A stretch of DNA of 64,000 bases from JBBRDU01 sp038203615 (GTDB lineage: Bacteria; Verrucomicrobiota; Verrucomicrobiia; Chthoniobacterales; UBA10450). Location of the stretch: positions 74,851-138,850 of the forward strand of contig JBBRDU010000001.1 of assembly GCA_038203615.1 (NCBI GenBank), written 5' to 3'. How positions within the stretch are numbered: the stretch's first letter is position 1; each line of letters opens with the position of its first letter. Below the pieces are notes generated by a model, which saw only the letters and a list, made by a program, of their open reading frames with translations, was not told the DNA's origin and searched no databases. The position numbers and the translations under genes are program-made. Of the stretch, positions 53,779 to 62,725 are shown in pieces.

Positions 53779-54133
53779 TGTTAAATCACTTTGGCACCCA
53801 AAGCGGTTCGTCCTTCACGTCGCCTGGGAATTGGGCTGAGCCGGTCGAAATCTGGAAAGCCAAGAATCTCATTCATCAGGATCCGGCTGGCGAACTCTCC
53901 CTCACCAGGGTGGTTGACGCAGTCAATGTCAGCCCGAATCATCTCAGCGAAAAATTCAAGCAGGTCACGGGCGTCAATTTCGTGGTCTATGTTTCTCTTC
54001 TTCGCTTTGAAGGGGCGCGCCTGCTCCTGCATGATTCTAAACTGCGCATCAGCGAAATCGATTTCGCCGCCGGATTCCAATCGTTGTCGCAGTTCAATCG
54101 CATCTTCAAGAAACTCTCAAGCGAGCGGCGCGG
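53779..54133 (+). pseudogene. AraC-type regulator remnant
   Basis: The frame encodes two helix-turn-helix units of an AraC regulator (LSLTRVVDAVNVSPNHLSEKFKQVTGVNF; ISEIDFAAGFQSLSQFNRIFKKLS), but the C-terminal segment after FKKLS turns into unrelated sequence and the N-terminal ligand-binding domain is absent. It resembles the DNA-binding half of the PocR-AraC gene at 31360. The rest of 53608-54540 shows no other gene; 54190-54470 carries only short palindromic stretches. Confidence 0.6.
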
Positions 54134-54540
54134 GTTGATGATGGTGCGAGCAAAGCGCTCGTCGCCTACGTTCGTTCGCTTAAGAAATAGCCGGACGCCC
54201 GCGAGAATCGACACGGGGATCGAATTTCCCCCCGCGTGTGGGAGGCCGAAGTCTCGGTGTTCGATTCCACACCTTGTTCTCCTGCATTTTGTTCCCGGGT
54301 AATGCGAAATCATCGGGATTCGGCGATTCCGTGGCGGCTCGACCGCCCAAGACGCGATCGTCTCAGGATTTTCCTTCAGGATGACGTGGACTTGGCCATG
54401 GCCACGGGTCGAATTGATGCGAGTGTTCCCTAAGTCGAATCGAGGATAGGGAGGGTTCTGATTAGAGTAGCGGAGAAATGAATTGGATTGGAAAACAAGG
54501 CGCCCGTGTCCTGGATGCGAAACGCATTGAATCACCGGGT

Positions 54541-55605
54541 ATGAAATCGCGGGCGGTTTGCCTTCTCCTTTTCGCCGCCCTGCTGGGCGCGTGCAACGAA
54601 AAGTCGGAGATCAAGGTCTATCGCATCGCCAGGCCCCAAGGGGGCGCGGCTGATGTCTCCGCCGGCGAAGCCGCTCCTCCGATGGAGAATATGCCCATGC
54701 CTGGATCGATGACCGCCGGCACCGTTCCGCCGAGCTGGGAAAAACAGCCGCTCGCGCAGATGCGCCTGGCCAGTTTTCTGGTGAAAGGCGAAAACGGAAA
54801 GATGGCCGATATCTCACTCGTTAGGCTAAGTGGAGGAGCGGGGGGCACCCTGGACAATGTCAACCGCTGGCTCTCGCAGCTGGGCCAGCCAGCCACCTCC
54901 GAGGAAAAACTCGGGCAGATGGCGCAGCACCTGACCACGTCCATGGGAGACGTCACGGTGGTGGATCTGAAAGGACTGCCGGCCGGAGCGGAGGCCGCGA
55001 AGGATGGGCGGATCATCGCCGCCATGACCCCGCCCAATGGTTCTACTTTATTTTTTAAGATGCGGGGCAATGCCGAGCTGGTTGAGATCCAGCAAGCCGA
55101 TTTCATCAAATGGGTCGCATCCGTCTGCAACGCCGAAACGGAAACAAAAGCGCCGCCCACGGCTGCGGCTCCCGCCATGGAGAAATCCGACGGAGCGCAG
55201 ATCAAATGGAAGCTGCCGGAAGGATGGAAGCAGATCCCGGCCTCTTCCATGCGCTATGCCAGCTTTAACGCGGCCGGATCGAACGGAGAAGTGGCCGATA
55301 TTTCCGTTGTCACGTTTCCGGGCGAGGGGGGCGATGATGCGGCCAACGTGAATCGCTGGCGCCAGCAGATCGGGCTGCCGCCGCTGGACGCGGCCGCGGT
55401 TTCCTCGGCGATTACGCCGCTGAAAGCCGGGCAGACCAGCTTCTCGACGGTGGATATGACGGGCGCCGATAAACGAATGCTGGCGGCGTGGACCAGGCAC
55501 GAAGGTCAAAGCTGGTTCTTCAAAATCACCGGCCCGAGTGCACTAGTCGAGCGCGAGAAGACGCATTTTTTTGACTTCGTCCGTTCCGTGCAATTTTTAC
55601 AGTGA
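54541..55605 (+). CDS. lipoprotein with duplicated domain, cytochrome c cluster
   Basis: A 354-residue lipoprotein: signal MKSRAVCLLLFAALLGAC with the lipobox Cys at residue 18. The mature protein has two copies of one domain, about 75-195 (QMRLASFLVKGENGKMADIS ... DNVNRWLSQLG) and 235-350 (SMRYASFNAAGSNGEVADIS ... ANVNRWRQQIG), showing internal duplication. The function is unknown. It overlaps the ResB gene by a GTGA joint, so it probably assists cytochrome c assembly. ATG 54541 is used because the signal peptide starts there. Confidence 0.75.
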   Translation: MKSRAVCLLLFAALLGACNEKSEIKVYRIARPQGGAADVSAGEAAPPMENMPMPGSMTAGTVPPSWEKQPLAQMRLASFLVKGENGKMADISLVRLSGGAGGTLDNVNRWLSQLGQPATSEEKLGQMAQHLTTSMGDVTVVDLKGLPAGAEAAKDGRIIAAMTPPNGSTLFFKMRGNAELVEIQQADFIKWVASVCNAETETKAPPTAAAPAMEKSDGAQIKWKLPEGWKQIPASSMRYASFNAAGSNGEVADISVVTFPGEGGDDAANVNRWRQQIGLPPLDAAAVSSAITPLKAGQTSFSTVDMTGADKRMLAAWTRHEGQSWFFKITGPSALVEREKTHFFDFVRSVQFLQ

Positions 55606-56780
55606 CCGATATGGGGACGCGCTTCATTGATCTGATCACCTCGCTCAAGCTGACGATTGTCTGCCTGGCCGCAGCCATGGCCCTGATCTTCGCCGGCACT
55701 CTGGCCCAGGTGCATCTCGGGATTCACGAAGTCCAGGAACGCTACTTCCAGAGTTTCGTTGTCTGGTGGCCGGCCGATCCGCATGGATTCCAAATTCCAG
55801 TTTTTCCCGGCGGCCATCTCATCGGTGCCGTCCTTCTGCTGAATTTGATTGCCGCGCACGCGCGCCGTTTTCGCTGGAACGTGCGCAAACTCGGAATTCA
55901 TCTGACGCATGCCGGACTCATCATCATGCTGGCGGGCGGCCTTTTTACGGATCTTTTCGCCGTGGAAAGCCACATGCGTCTAGCCGGCGGCGAGACGAAG
56001 GATTTCTCGGTTGATCCGCGCCTGATGGAGCTGGCCGTGACCGACACAACAGACTCTCAGTTCGATCAAGTCACGGCCATTCCGGAGACGTGGTTGCGGC
56101 ACAGCCGGCCGATTGACCATCCCAGTTTGCCTTTTCAGATCGTCGTCAGAAATTTTTACCAAAATTCCCGGCTCCAGATGTTAAGCGAAGAAGGCGGAAA
56201 GGCGCATCCGATCGCGGACCACGGAGCGGGCGCGCAGATTTCCGTGCAGTCCGCGCCTCGTGCCACGGGGATGGAGGAACGCGACGTGATGAGCGCGGCC
56301 ATCGAGATTCTTCCGCGCGCGTCTGGCAACTCTGGCACTTCCCTTGGCACCTGGCTGGTCTCCGATGCGCTGGGGGCGCCGCAAACGTTTTCCTACGGCG
56401 AGCGCAACTGGATGATCGCCCTGCGTCAGGCGCGCTACTATAAGCCTTATAGCGTAACGCTTCAGAAATTCACCCATGAGCGTTACGCCGGCACGGAAAT
56501 TCCCAAGAATTTCTCCAGCCGCATCACTTTGATCGATCCTGAGCGGGCAGTGAACCGCGAGGTCTTGATTTATATGAATCACCCTCTCCGCTATCGCGGC
56601 GAGACGTTTTATCAGTCCGGTTTTGATAAGAACGATCAGGCCACCATTTTGCAGGTCGTGCACAATCCAACCTTCATCGCGCCGTACATTGCCTGTATTG
56701 TCGTTGCTCTCGGATTACTTACCCAATTCGGTTATCATCTCGTCGGTTTCTCCCGGCGGCGGAGGACCGTTCCGGCATGA
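55602..56780 (+). CDS. resB: ResB-like cytochrome c biogenesis protein
   Basis: A 392-residue membrane protein of System II cytochrome c maturation. Three N-terminal helices (LKLTIVCLAAAMALIFAG, LIGAVLLLNLIAA, LTHAGLIIMLAGG), a long periplasmic part, and a last helix (IAPYIACIVVALGLLTQFG) match ResB/CcsB. With CcsA it moves heme across the membrane and keeps apocytochrome thiols reduced. The start may be GTG 55602 (overlapping the lipoprotein stop) or ATG 55611. Confidence 0.85.
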   Translation: MTDMGTRFIDLITSLKLTIVCLAAAMALIFAGTLAQVHLGIHEVQERYFQSFVVWWPADPHGFQIPVFPGGHLIGAVLLLNLIAAHARRFRWNVRKLGIHLTHAGLIIMLAGGLFTDLFAVESHMRLAGGETKDFSVDPRLMELAVTDTTDSQFDQVTAIPETWLRHSRPIDHPSLPFQIVVRNFYQNSRLQMLSEEGGKAHPIADHGAGAQISVQSAPRATGMEERDVMSAAIEILPRASGNSGTSLGTWLVSDALGAPQTFSYGERNWMIALRQARYYKPYSVTLQKFTHERYAGTEIPKNFSSRITLIDPERAVNREVLIYMNHPLRYRGETFYQSGFDKNDQATILQVVHNPTFIAPYIACIVVALGLLTQFGYHLVGFSRRRRTVPA

Positions 56781-58678
56781 AACGTTACATCCCCTCGATC
56801 GTTCTCCTTCTCGTGGTCGCCTCCATCGTGGCCAGTTGGCGGGCTCCCCGCGTCGCCCCCGGCGCTTTGGATCTGCCGGCTTTTGGAAAAATTCCAGTGC
56901 TGGTCGGCGGACGGGTCAAGCCGATGGATACCGTCGCGCGCAATTCGCTCCTCATCATTCACGGCAAACAGGATGTGGGCCTGTCGAACGGTCAGCACGT
57001 CAGCGGAATGCAATGGTTGAGCGACGTTCTTTGCAACGCGCCCGTAGCCGATCGGTATCCGGTTTTTGTTATCCACAACGCCGAAGTCCTCGGTCTCTTT
57101 GGTTGGGAGCAAGGCGACCGAAAATATTTCAGTTTCGCGGAGCTCTCGCCTTTCCTGAAACAAATCGACGAACAAGGCGAGCAATCGGACAAGCTCGAGT
57201 CGGTTCAGCGTTCGGCCTACCAGAGCGCCGTGCTCAATCTGCGCAACGGGCTCGTTCTCTATCAGCGCCTGAAAAACAGTGTGCAAGCCGAGGAGAGCAC
57301 AAGTTTTACCTCCGAGCTCGAATCGTTTGAAAAAGCGCTTCCCGCCGCGAAGTCCGCCGTGCAACACGACTCCGGCGATGCGTTCCAGAAGATGCAGCTC
57401 GAACAAGTGGCGCAGGCCATCCAGCGTTTCGAAGGTCTGGTCAACCTGGCCTACATCCTGGCCGTGCCACCTCCGACCGGCCAAGGGGAGCATCAGTCCG
57501 AGTGGCGTTCCGTCGCGGAAAGCCTGCTCCGTTCGGTCGGCACGGGAGAAATCCATCCCGTCATTAAACTTTATGCGCGCATGGGAGACGCCCTTCGTGC
57601 GGGTGACGCCGGGCTTTTCAACCAGCATCTCCAGGCGCTCACCAGCCTGATGGCGAAGGAACAGCCGGTCGCGACGAAACGGGCCTCCTTCGAATTTCTC
57701 TTCAACCGGGTGGATCCGTTTTCAAACAGCATGGCGCTTTACCTTCTCGTTTTTCTGCTGGCCTGCGGTTCATGGCTTGCCTGGAACCGCGTGCTCAATC
57801 GATCCGCCTTTTATCTCCTCTGGCTGGCCCTCGCCATTCACACCTTTGGAATGATCGCGCGCATGTACCTGCAGGAGCGGCCGCCCGTCACGAACCTGTA
57901 TTCCTCCGCCATCTTTATCGGCTGGGGCGCGGTCGTGGTCGGACTCATCCTCGAGCGCTTGTTCCGCGATGGGATCGGCTCGGCCTGCGCCGGGGCCATT
58001 GGGTTTATCACGCTCGTCATTGCGCATCACCTCGCCGGCAGTGGCGATACCCTCGAGATGTTGCAGGCGGTCCTCGACACCAATATCTGGCTGGCCACGC
58101 ATGTCGTGGCCATCACGACCGGTTATGCAGCCATGTTTTTGGCGGGAATGCTCGCCATCATTTACGTCATCCGAGGTGTGTTTACGCGCTCCTTGAAACG
58201 GGAGACGGCGGACGCTTTCGGCCGGATGACATACGGCGTGGTTTGTTTCGCCACGCTTTTCAGTTTTGTCGGGACCGTCCTAGGGGGGATTTGGGCCGAT
58301 CAATCGTGGGGGCGCTTTTGGGGATGGGATCCGAAGGAAAACGGCGCGGTGCTAATTGTGCTCTGGGGCGCCATTACCATGCACGCGCGCTGGGGTGGTT
58401 TCATTCGCCAGCGCGGACTGATGATCATGGCGCTGTTTGGAAACGTGATCACGAGCTTTTCCTGGTTCGGGGTCAACATGCTCGGGGTCGGACTTCACTC
58501 CTACGGCTTCATGGAGAAGGCGTTTCCCTGGCTGGTCGGCTTTATCGTGAGCCAATTGGCCCTGATGGCGCTCGCCGGCATGCCGCTGGAGCGGTGGCGG
58601 AGCTTTGGCACGGCCGAGGTATTGGCGCGGGGCAAACCTCTGGGAATTGCAGAGGCGGTCTCTCTCGGCCAAAGCTGA
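56777..58678 (+). CDS. ccsA: cytochrome c biogenesis protein CcsA
   Basis: A 633-residue heme-handling protein. The C-terminal 300 residues hold about eight helices and the WWD motif GGIWADQSWGRFWGWDPKENGAVL near 508-531, with conserved His residues (LALAIHTFG, ATHVVAITTG, ITMHARWG). The N-terminal part (30-310) is a long soluble domain after one helix, larger than in standard CcsA and of unknown role. It is coupled to resB by an ATGA overlap and must serve the c-type cytochromes downstream and PuuD. Confidence 0.88.
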   Translation: MKRYIPSIVLLLVVASIVASWRAPRVAPGALDLPAFGKIPVLVGGRVKPMDTVARNSLLIIHGKQDVGLSNGQHVSGMQWLSDVLCNAPVADRYPVFVIHNAEVLGLFGWEQGDRKYFSFAELSPFLKQIDEQGEQSDKLESVQRSAYQSAVLNLRNGLVLYQRLKNSVQAEESTSFTSELESFEKALPAAKSAVQHDSGDAFQKMQLEQVAQAIQRFEGLVNLAYILAVPPPTGQGEHQSEWRSVAESLLRSVGTGEIHPVIKLYARMGDALRAGDAGLFNQHLQALTSLMAKEQPVATKRASFEFLFNRVDPFSNSMALYLLVFLLACGSWLAWNRVLNRSAFYLLWLALAIHTFGMIARMYLQERPPVTNLYSSAIFIGWGAVVVGLILERLFRDGIGSACAGAIGFITLVIAHHLAGSGDTLEMLQAVLDTNIWLATHVVAITTGYAAMFLAGMLAIIYVIRGVFTRSLKRETADAFGRMTYGVVCFATLFSFVGTVLGGIWADQSWGRFWGWDPKENGAVLIVLWGAITMHARWGGFIRQRGLMIMALFGNVITSFSWFGVNMLGVGLHSYGFMEKAFPWLVGFIVSQLALMALAGMPLERWRSFGTAEVLARGKPLGIAEAVSLGQS

Positions 58679-58744
58679 GATTCAAGCGCCGTCCGAGCGT
58701 CGCGTCAGGCATCCCAGGACGGATGCCCATCTTTGGCTTGAATC
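58679..58744. terminator. bidirectional terminator between ccsA and doxX
   Basis: Nested inverted repeats: outer GATTCAAGC (58679-58687) / GCTTGAATC (58736-58744) and inner GGCATCC (58708-58714) / GGATGCC (58721-58727). They fill the gap between two converging genes and overlap the doxX stop codon. Confidence 0.6.
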
Positions 58745-59162
58745 AAGCGGACGCTGCGCTGGCTCGGCCCTTGCCCCAGAGCGCATCGATGGCCCAGCGG
58801 CCCGGGCCGTAGAAGATAACGAAAAAGAAAAACAAGCAATAAAGGACGGCGAGTTCACCGCCATTCATGATCGGGTAAAACTTCGCCTCCACTCCTTCCA
58901 CGGGGGTGATGTAAAACATGAAATAGGCCACCGCCATTTCGCCGCTGGCCAGAAAGGCCGCGAGGCGCGTGAGCAATCCAAACGCGATCATAAAACCGCC
59001 GAGGAGTTCGATGAACCCGGCCACCACGGCGAGTCCGTCCGTTCCGTGACCACCGCCGGGATACGCCAAAAGTTTCTGCCCGCCATGGCAGGCATACATC
59101 AATCCAATGACGATACGTGCAATGCAGTAAACCGGATCCGCAAATCGATTCAGGGAGTTCAT
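58743..59162 (-). CDS. DoxX family membrane protein
   Basis: A 139-residue protein with four hydrophobic segments and the DoxX pattern ARIVIGLMYACHGGQKLL, VVAGFIELLGGFMIAFGLLTRLAAFLASGEMAVAYF, and a C-terminal PGRWAIDALW. DoxX proteins are linked to thiosulfate-quinone oxidoreduction or redox stress, but the role of this subgroup is unknown. It is convergent with ccsA and divergent from the cytochrome genes. Confidence 0.87.
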   Translation of the reverse strand: MNSLNRFADPVYCIARIVIGLMYACHGGQKLLAYPGGGHGTDGLAVVAGFIELLGGFMIAFGLLTRLAAFLASGEMAVAYFMFYITPVEGVEAKFYPIMNGGELAVLYCLFFFFVIFYGPGRWAIDALWGKGRASAASA

Positions 59163-59433
59163 GGGTCGAGGGTGAAGAGGTCGGTCTCTCCTGTCAAGGC
59201 AATCGAGCCGCGCAGCTAATTTATACGATTGACATTTATTGAGACTCCGAGTTTCTTGAACTCATCATCGCCTTATCTTCCAACCGAAGGGTTCCCGAGG
59301 GAACATCCACTCATTAGAGGGACCCTTTAAGCGATCTTCCGCCAGTTCGGTGGTGACAAGTTTCGATAACACAATCGCAATAAATGCGCAGCGTCACGCA
59401 TCTCCGTAGTTCAAACTTCAGCCAAGTAAATTT
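59163..59433. other. divergent intergenic region doxX / cytochrome c
   Basis: A 271-base gene-free region, AT-richer than its surroundings. It holds a TTGACA at 59229-59234 without a matching -10 box and a small hairpin GTTCCC-GA-GGGAAC at 59292-59305. Promoters for both neighbours must lie here. Confidence 0.4.
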
Positions 59434-59847
59434 ATGGGACCAAAAAACTCTGCTTCTGCCAAAGGAATAATAATTGCCGCGGCCATCTTCGCGACGAGCG
59501 GACTCGTTCTGGCCCAAAGCTCCGATTGGAAAGCCCCCGCCACTGCAGTGCATCGGCCCAATCCGGTGCCGGCCAACGCCAATACGATTGCGATGGGGCA
59601 GAAGCTTTACGTTTCCAATTGTCTCACCTGCCACGGTTCATCCGGAAAGGGCGATGGACCGGGGGGTGCCACATTGGAAAAAAAACCGGCCGACCTGGGT
59701 TCCCGCATCAAGTCGACCGGGGAAACCGATGGCGAACTCTTTTGGAAAATTTCGGAAGGCCGGGCGCCCATGATTACGTGGAAGGCGAGCCTTTCGGAAA
59801 CGCAGCGCTGGGCGCTCGTGAACTACATCCGCACTTTCACCAAATGA
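59434..59847 (+). CDS. periplasmic monoheme cytochrome c
   Basis: A 137-residue class I c-type cytochrome. A signal peptide (IIIAAAIFATSGLVLAQ) precedes heme motif CLTCH (about residues 67-71), GSSGKGDGPG, and an axial Met candidate in RAPMITWK. It carries electrons in the periplasm. It starts the porin-cytochrome group after the divergent promoter region. Confidence 0.9.
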   Translation: MGPKNSASAKGIIIAAAIFATSGLVLAQSSDWKAPATAVHRPNPVPANANTIAMGQKLYVSNCLTCHGSSGKGDGPGGATLEKKPADLGSRIKSTGETDGELFWKISEGRAPMITWKASLSETQRWALVNYIRTFTK

Positions 59848-59919
59848 GAACTTAGGCAGAGCCATGACCTCGCTAAACCAGTCGGCCCTGAAAATGACGT
59901 GAAATCCCGAACCAAAAAT

Positions 59920-61326
59920 ATGAAGTGGAATTTACCGAGACTAACCATTGGCCGCTCGATTGTGCGGACTTGTTGCACGATTGCCCTTCTTGCCACGCTG
60001 TCGGTCACTCAAGCACAGGATGCGGCGACGACGACGCCCGATAGCGTGTCGCGTGCGGAGTACGACAAACTCAAGGCCGAGCACGAAACGATGAAGGAGG
60101 AACTGGAAGCCCTGAAGACGGCCGTGCGTCAGATGGCAAACGGCACCGCGCCGGCAGCTCCAGCCGAGGGACCCGCTCCGAAAACCGCGTCCAAGCACGT
60201 CAAAGCCGCGGCCAGTGAAGACAAGCAAGTGGTGGCGAGCGCTCCGGCTGCCACGGACGAATTGCGGCAGGAAGTGGACGCGCTCAAGACCCAGGTAAAA
60301 GAAACATTTCCCGGCTCGACCAAGTTCCTCGTGGCCGGTTATGGCACGGGCTCGTTTGAGGCGAAAAGCGGCGAAGACCCATTCTTCAATGCCACCTTCA
60401 ATGCTTTTTTTCTCTGGAAGATGAGCGATCGCCTCCTGTTTGAAGGGGAGGTCGAATGGGAATTCGACAATGGGGATACCTTCACCAACTTGGAAATCGC
60501 ACAGGCTTCCTATCTCTTGAACGACTACATGACGATCGGGGTGGGCCGCTTTCTCAATCCGATGAATTACTTCGTGGAACGGCAGCACATGGGATGGGTC
60601 AACAAGTTTCCGGACAAGCCGCTGGCGGTCTACGATGGCTTGCTGCCTGAGTCCGATATCGGCGCGCAAGTGCGCGGAGTCATTCCGATCGGGCCGACCA
60701 AGGTGGAATACGTTGCCTTTGTCGCGAATGCGCCCAATCTAATCACTTCCTTCGATGATCCCAGCGCGGTGGGAATGCTCGACTTTAAAAACACGGCCAA
60801 TCAATACGGGCATGTTGCCGTCGGCGGACACGTCGGTTTCATTCCCATTCCACAGATTGAGGTTGGTTATGGAATTCGGCGGGCCGAGGCGGGTCCGCGA
60901 GACCATGCCGTGGAGACAATCCTGCAATCAGCTGACTTCAACTATGTGCAGGACTCACCCCTTCTCAAAGGGTTCATCAACCTGAGAGCGCAATGGGTTT
61001 GGTCGCACGTCGGCCATTTCATGTACGACCCGATGGGTGTCCCGACAGATTTTAACAACAACCGAAACGGCGGCTACGCGCAGCTCTCTTATCGCCCCAC
61101 CCACATCGACAACGACATCATCAAGAACTTCGAGCCGGTCGTGCGTTACGACCGCTTGAATCAGTTACACACCCCGGTCGGGTATGATGAAGAGCGCTGG
61201 TCGTTCGGCCTCGATTACTGGGTCTCCCCCAGCGTCGTGGTCAAGGCAGCTTACGAAGTGGACAACAAGAACAATGGAGCCCGGGACCAAAACGATTTCA
61301 TGCTGCAAGTCGCGGTCGGATTCTAA
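59920..61326 (+). CDS. outer-membrane porin-like protein with coiled-coil N-terminus
   Basis: A 468-residue exported protein: signal ending near SVTQAQ, then a coiled-coil (AEYDKLKAEHETMKEELEALKTAVRQM), a Pro/Ala/Lys linker, a second short coil (LRQEVDALKTQVKE) and a beta-barrel-like part (TKFLVAGYGTGSFEA to FMLQVAVGF ending in Phe). The C-terminal Phe is typical of BAM-inserted barrels. It resembles porins of unknown substrate near cytochromes. ATG 59920 is chosen over GTG 59899. Confidence 0.75.
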   Translation: MKWNLPRLTIGRSIVRTCCTIALLATLSVTQAQDAATTTPDSVSRAEYDKLKAEHETMKEELEALKTAVRQMANGTAPAAPAEGPAPKTASKHVKAAASEDKQVVASAPAATDELRQEVDALKTQVKETFPGSTKFLVAGYGTGSFEAKSGEDPFFNATFNAFFLWKMSDRLLFEGEVEWEFDNGDTFTNLEIAQASYLLNDYMTIGVGRFLNPMNYFVERQHMGWVNKFPDKPLAVYDGLLPESDIGAQVRGVIPIGPTKVEYVAFVANAPNLITSFDDPSAVGMLDFKNTANQYGHVAVGGHVGFIPIPQIEVGYGIRRAEAGPRDHAVETILQSADFNYVQDSPLLKGFINLRAQWVWSHVGHFMYDPMGVPTDFNNNRNGGYAQLSYRPTHIDNDIIKNFEPVVRYDRLNQLHTPVGYDEERWSFGLDYWVSPSVVVKAAYEVDNKNNGARDQNDFMLQVAVGF

Positions 61327-61327
61327 T

Positions 61328-61639
61328 ATGAAAAAACTCGTCTCAAAAATCTGCAGAAGGATGGGATGGTCGGGCGCGGCGATTCTTCTCTCCTCTGTCT
61401 CTCTTACCTGGTTGATCGGCTGCGCGGCCAGCAACCCATCCGGGGACGTGGCGGCGGGCGCCACGGAAAAAAGCGGTGCCCAGCTTTGGGCGGATAATTG
61501 CGTGCGTTGCCACAATATCCGATCGCCCGGGTCCCTCAGCCCGGTTCAATGGGAAGTGGCCATGATGCATATGCGTGTCCGCGCCAATCTGACGCCGGAA
61601 GAGCATAAAAAGATCCTCGAGTTCCTGAAGGGGAGCTAA
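61328..61639 (+). CDS. monoheme cytochrome c lipoprotein
   Basis: A 103-residue protein one base after the porin stop. Signal peptide with a lipobox (LTWLIGC), then heme motif CVRCHNIRSP and a Met ligand candidate in AMMHMRVRANLTPEEH, ending ILEFLKGS. Such short haem proteins are anchored in the membrane. It is probably co-transcribed with the porin and the 39-residue lipoprotein that follows. Confidence 0.85.
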   Translation: MKKLVSKICRRMGWSGAAILLSSVSLTWLIGCAASNPSGDVAAGATEKSGAQLWADNCVRCHNIRSPGSLSPVQWEVAMMHMRVRANLTPEEHKKILEFLKGS

Positions 61640-61655
61640 ACGCGTCGCCGGCGGA

Positions 61656-61775
61656 ATGAAGGTAGTGGCCATTGCTTTGCTGGCCGTCGTCCCCGCTCTG
61701 GCGGGATGTGGGAATTACTCCGGCGGGATGAAAGGCGTCATGACGGTCAAAACGCCTGCTCAGTCCGTGCCCTAA
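61656..61775 (+). CDS. 39-residue lipoprotein
   Basis: A very short ORF: ATG 61656, TAA ending 61775. It encodes a hydrophobic signal (MKVVAIALLAVVPALAGC) with a textbook lipobox ALAGC (Cys18) and a 21-residue mature tail (GNYSGGMKGVMTVKTPAQSVP). It lies 16 bases after the cytochrome gene with GCGGA upstream. Small entericidin-like lipoproteins have this design; function unknown. The signal peptide quality makes a chance ORF unlikely. Confidence 0.6.
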   Translation: MKVVAIALLAVVPALAGCGNYSGGMKGVMTVKTPAQSVP

Positions 61776-62017
61776 CAAATTAAAGCGGGACACCTTTTCC
61801 CGCGCGGACGCCAGCCGCCTGAAACTCCGGAGATTTGGCAGGACAGAATCGCGCATCAGCGCGGAGCTCGTCGCCTGGGAGATCTCAAAATATCTCTCAC
61901 CGCCAAAAGTGCGCAGTTCTTCGCAAAATCCGGGAGGCACGGAGACTAAGCCAGGCGTTGACTGACCTCGGAAAGGTCGCCGCTGAGAGGAAGAGACGCA
62001 GCGGCTGAACTCAAACA
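61776..62017. other. intergenic region without a supported gene
   Basis: Both strands are open for some length but show no recognised domain or ribosome site. A TCTCTCACCGCCAAAAGTGCG stretch near 61895-61915 resembles a common dispersed intergenic repeat type; this is a weak observation. Confidence 0.3.
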
Positions 62018-62725
62018 ATGAAAATAGTCGAACCGTGTGAAGAGGGCACAAAAGTCAGGGCGGGAGTGCATCCAGAATCTGTTCCGCTGCAACTCTCGGC
62101 CGGCGGGGCCATCCTTTCCTGCGATTTGAACATTCCCGAAAACGCGATCGGCTTCGTCCTATTCGCGCACGGAAGTGGGAGCAGCCGGTTGAGCGTTCGT
62201 AATCAGGCGGTGGCGCAGATGTTGCGACGACATCACCTGACTACTCTGCTGTTCGACCTCCTGACTCCGGCCGAGGAAGCCGAGGATGCGAGCACCGGAC
62301 ATTTGCGCTTTAACATCGGCTTGCTCAGTCTGCGCCTGGCCATTGTCTCGCGGGGAATGATGGATGATGGCCATTCCCAGCATCTGCCACTCGGATATTT
62401 CGGGACCAGCACCGGCGCCGCTGCAGCCCTGCTCGCGGCCGCCGCCTTGGGAGAAAATATTCGCGCAGTCGTGTCCCGGGGCGGCCGGCCCGATCTGGCG
62501 GGCGAAACCCTCCGTTACGTGAAGGCTCCAACGTTGCTCATCGTGGGCGAGCGCGACGACCAAGTCCTGCGCTTGAACGAACGGGCCTACACGGAACTGC
62601 AGTGTAAGAAATCGTTCGCGGTGGTGCCGAATGCGACGCATTTGTTGGAGGAGCCGGGAACGCTGCCGGAGGTGGCCCGGCTGGCCGCGGAGTGGTTTCA
62701 AAAACATTTTCAAGAACGCTCATGA
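62018..62725 (+). CDS. dienelactone-hydrolase-like alpha/beta hydrolase
   Basis: A 235-residue alpha/beta hydrolase. The nucleophile elbow is GTSTG (129-133, Ser131); FAHGSGSS supplies the oxyanion region, VGERDDQV the acid, and NATHLLEE the His. The subgroup is usually coupled or fused to a phosphoribosyltransferase-like domain, and here the next gene (overlapping ATGA) encodes exactly that. The real substrate is unknown. Confidence 0.83.
   Translation: MKIVEPCEEGTKVRAGVHPESVPLQLSAGGAILSCDLNIPENAIGFVLFAHGSGSSRLSVRNQAVAQMLRRHHLTTLLFDLLTPAEEAEDASTGHLRFNIGLLSLRLAIVSRGMMDDGHSQHLPLGYFGTSTGAAAALLAAAALGENIRAVVSRGGRPDLAGETLRYVKAPTLLIVGERDDQVLRLNERAYTELQCKKSFAVVPNATHLLEEPGTLPEVARLAAEWFQKHFQERS

Noticed and set aside
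54195..54280. Two T-arm-like hairpins suggesting a tRNA or tRNA fragment
   Set aside because: Neither shows a 5-bp stem with a canonical T loop, and no acceptor, D or anticodon arm can be built.
61536..62051. Minus-strand ORF of 171 codons
   Set aside because: It is antisense to the cytochrome and small lipoprotein genes and has no recognised domain.
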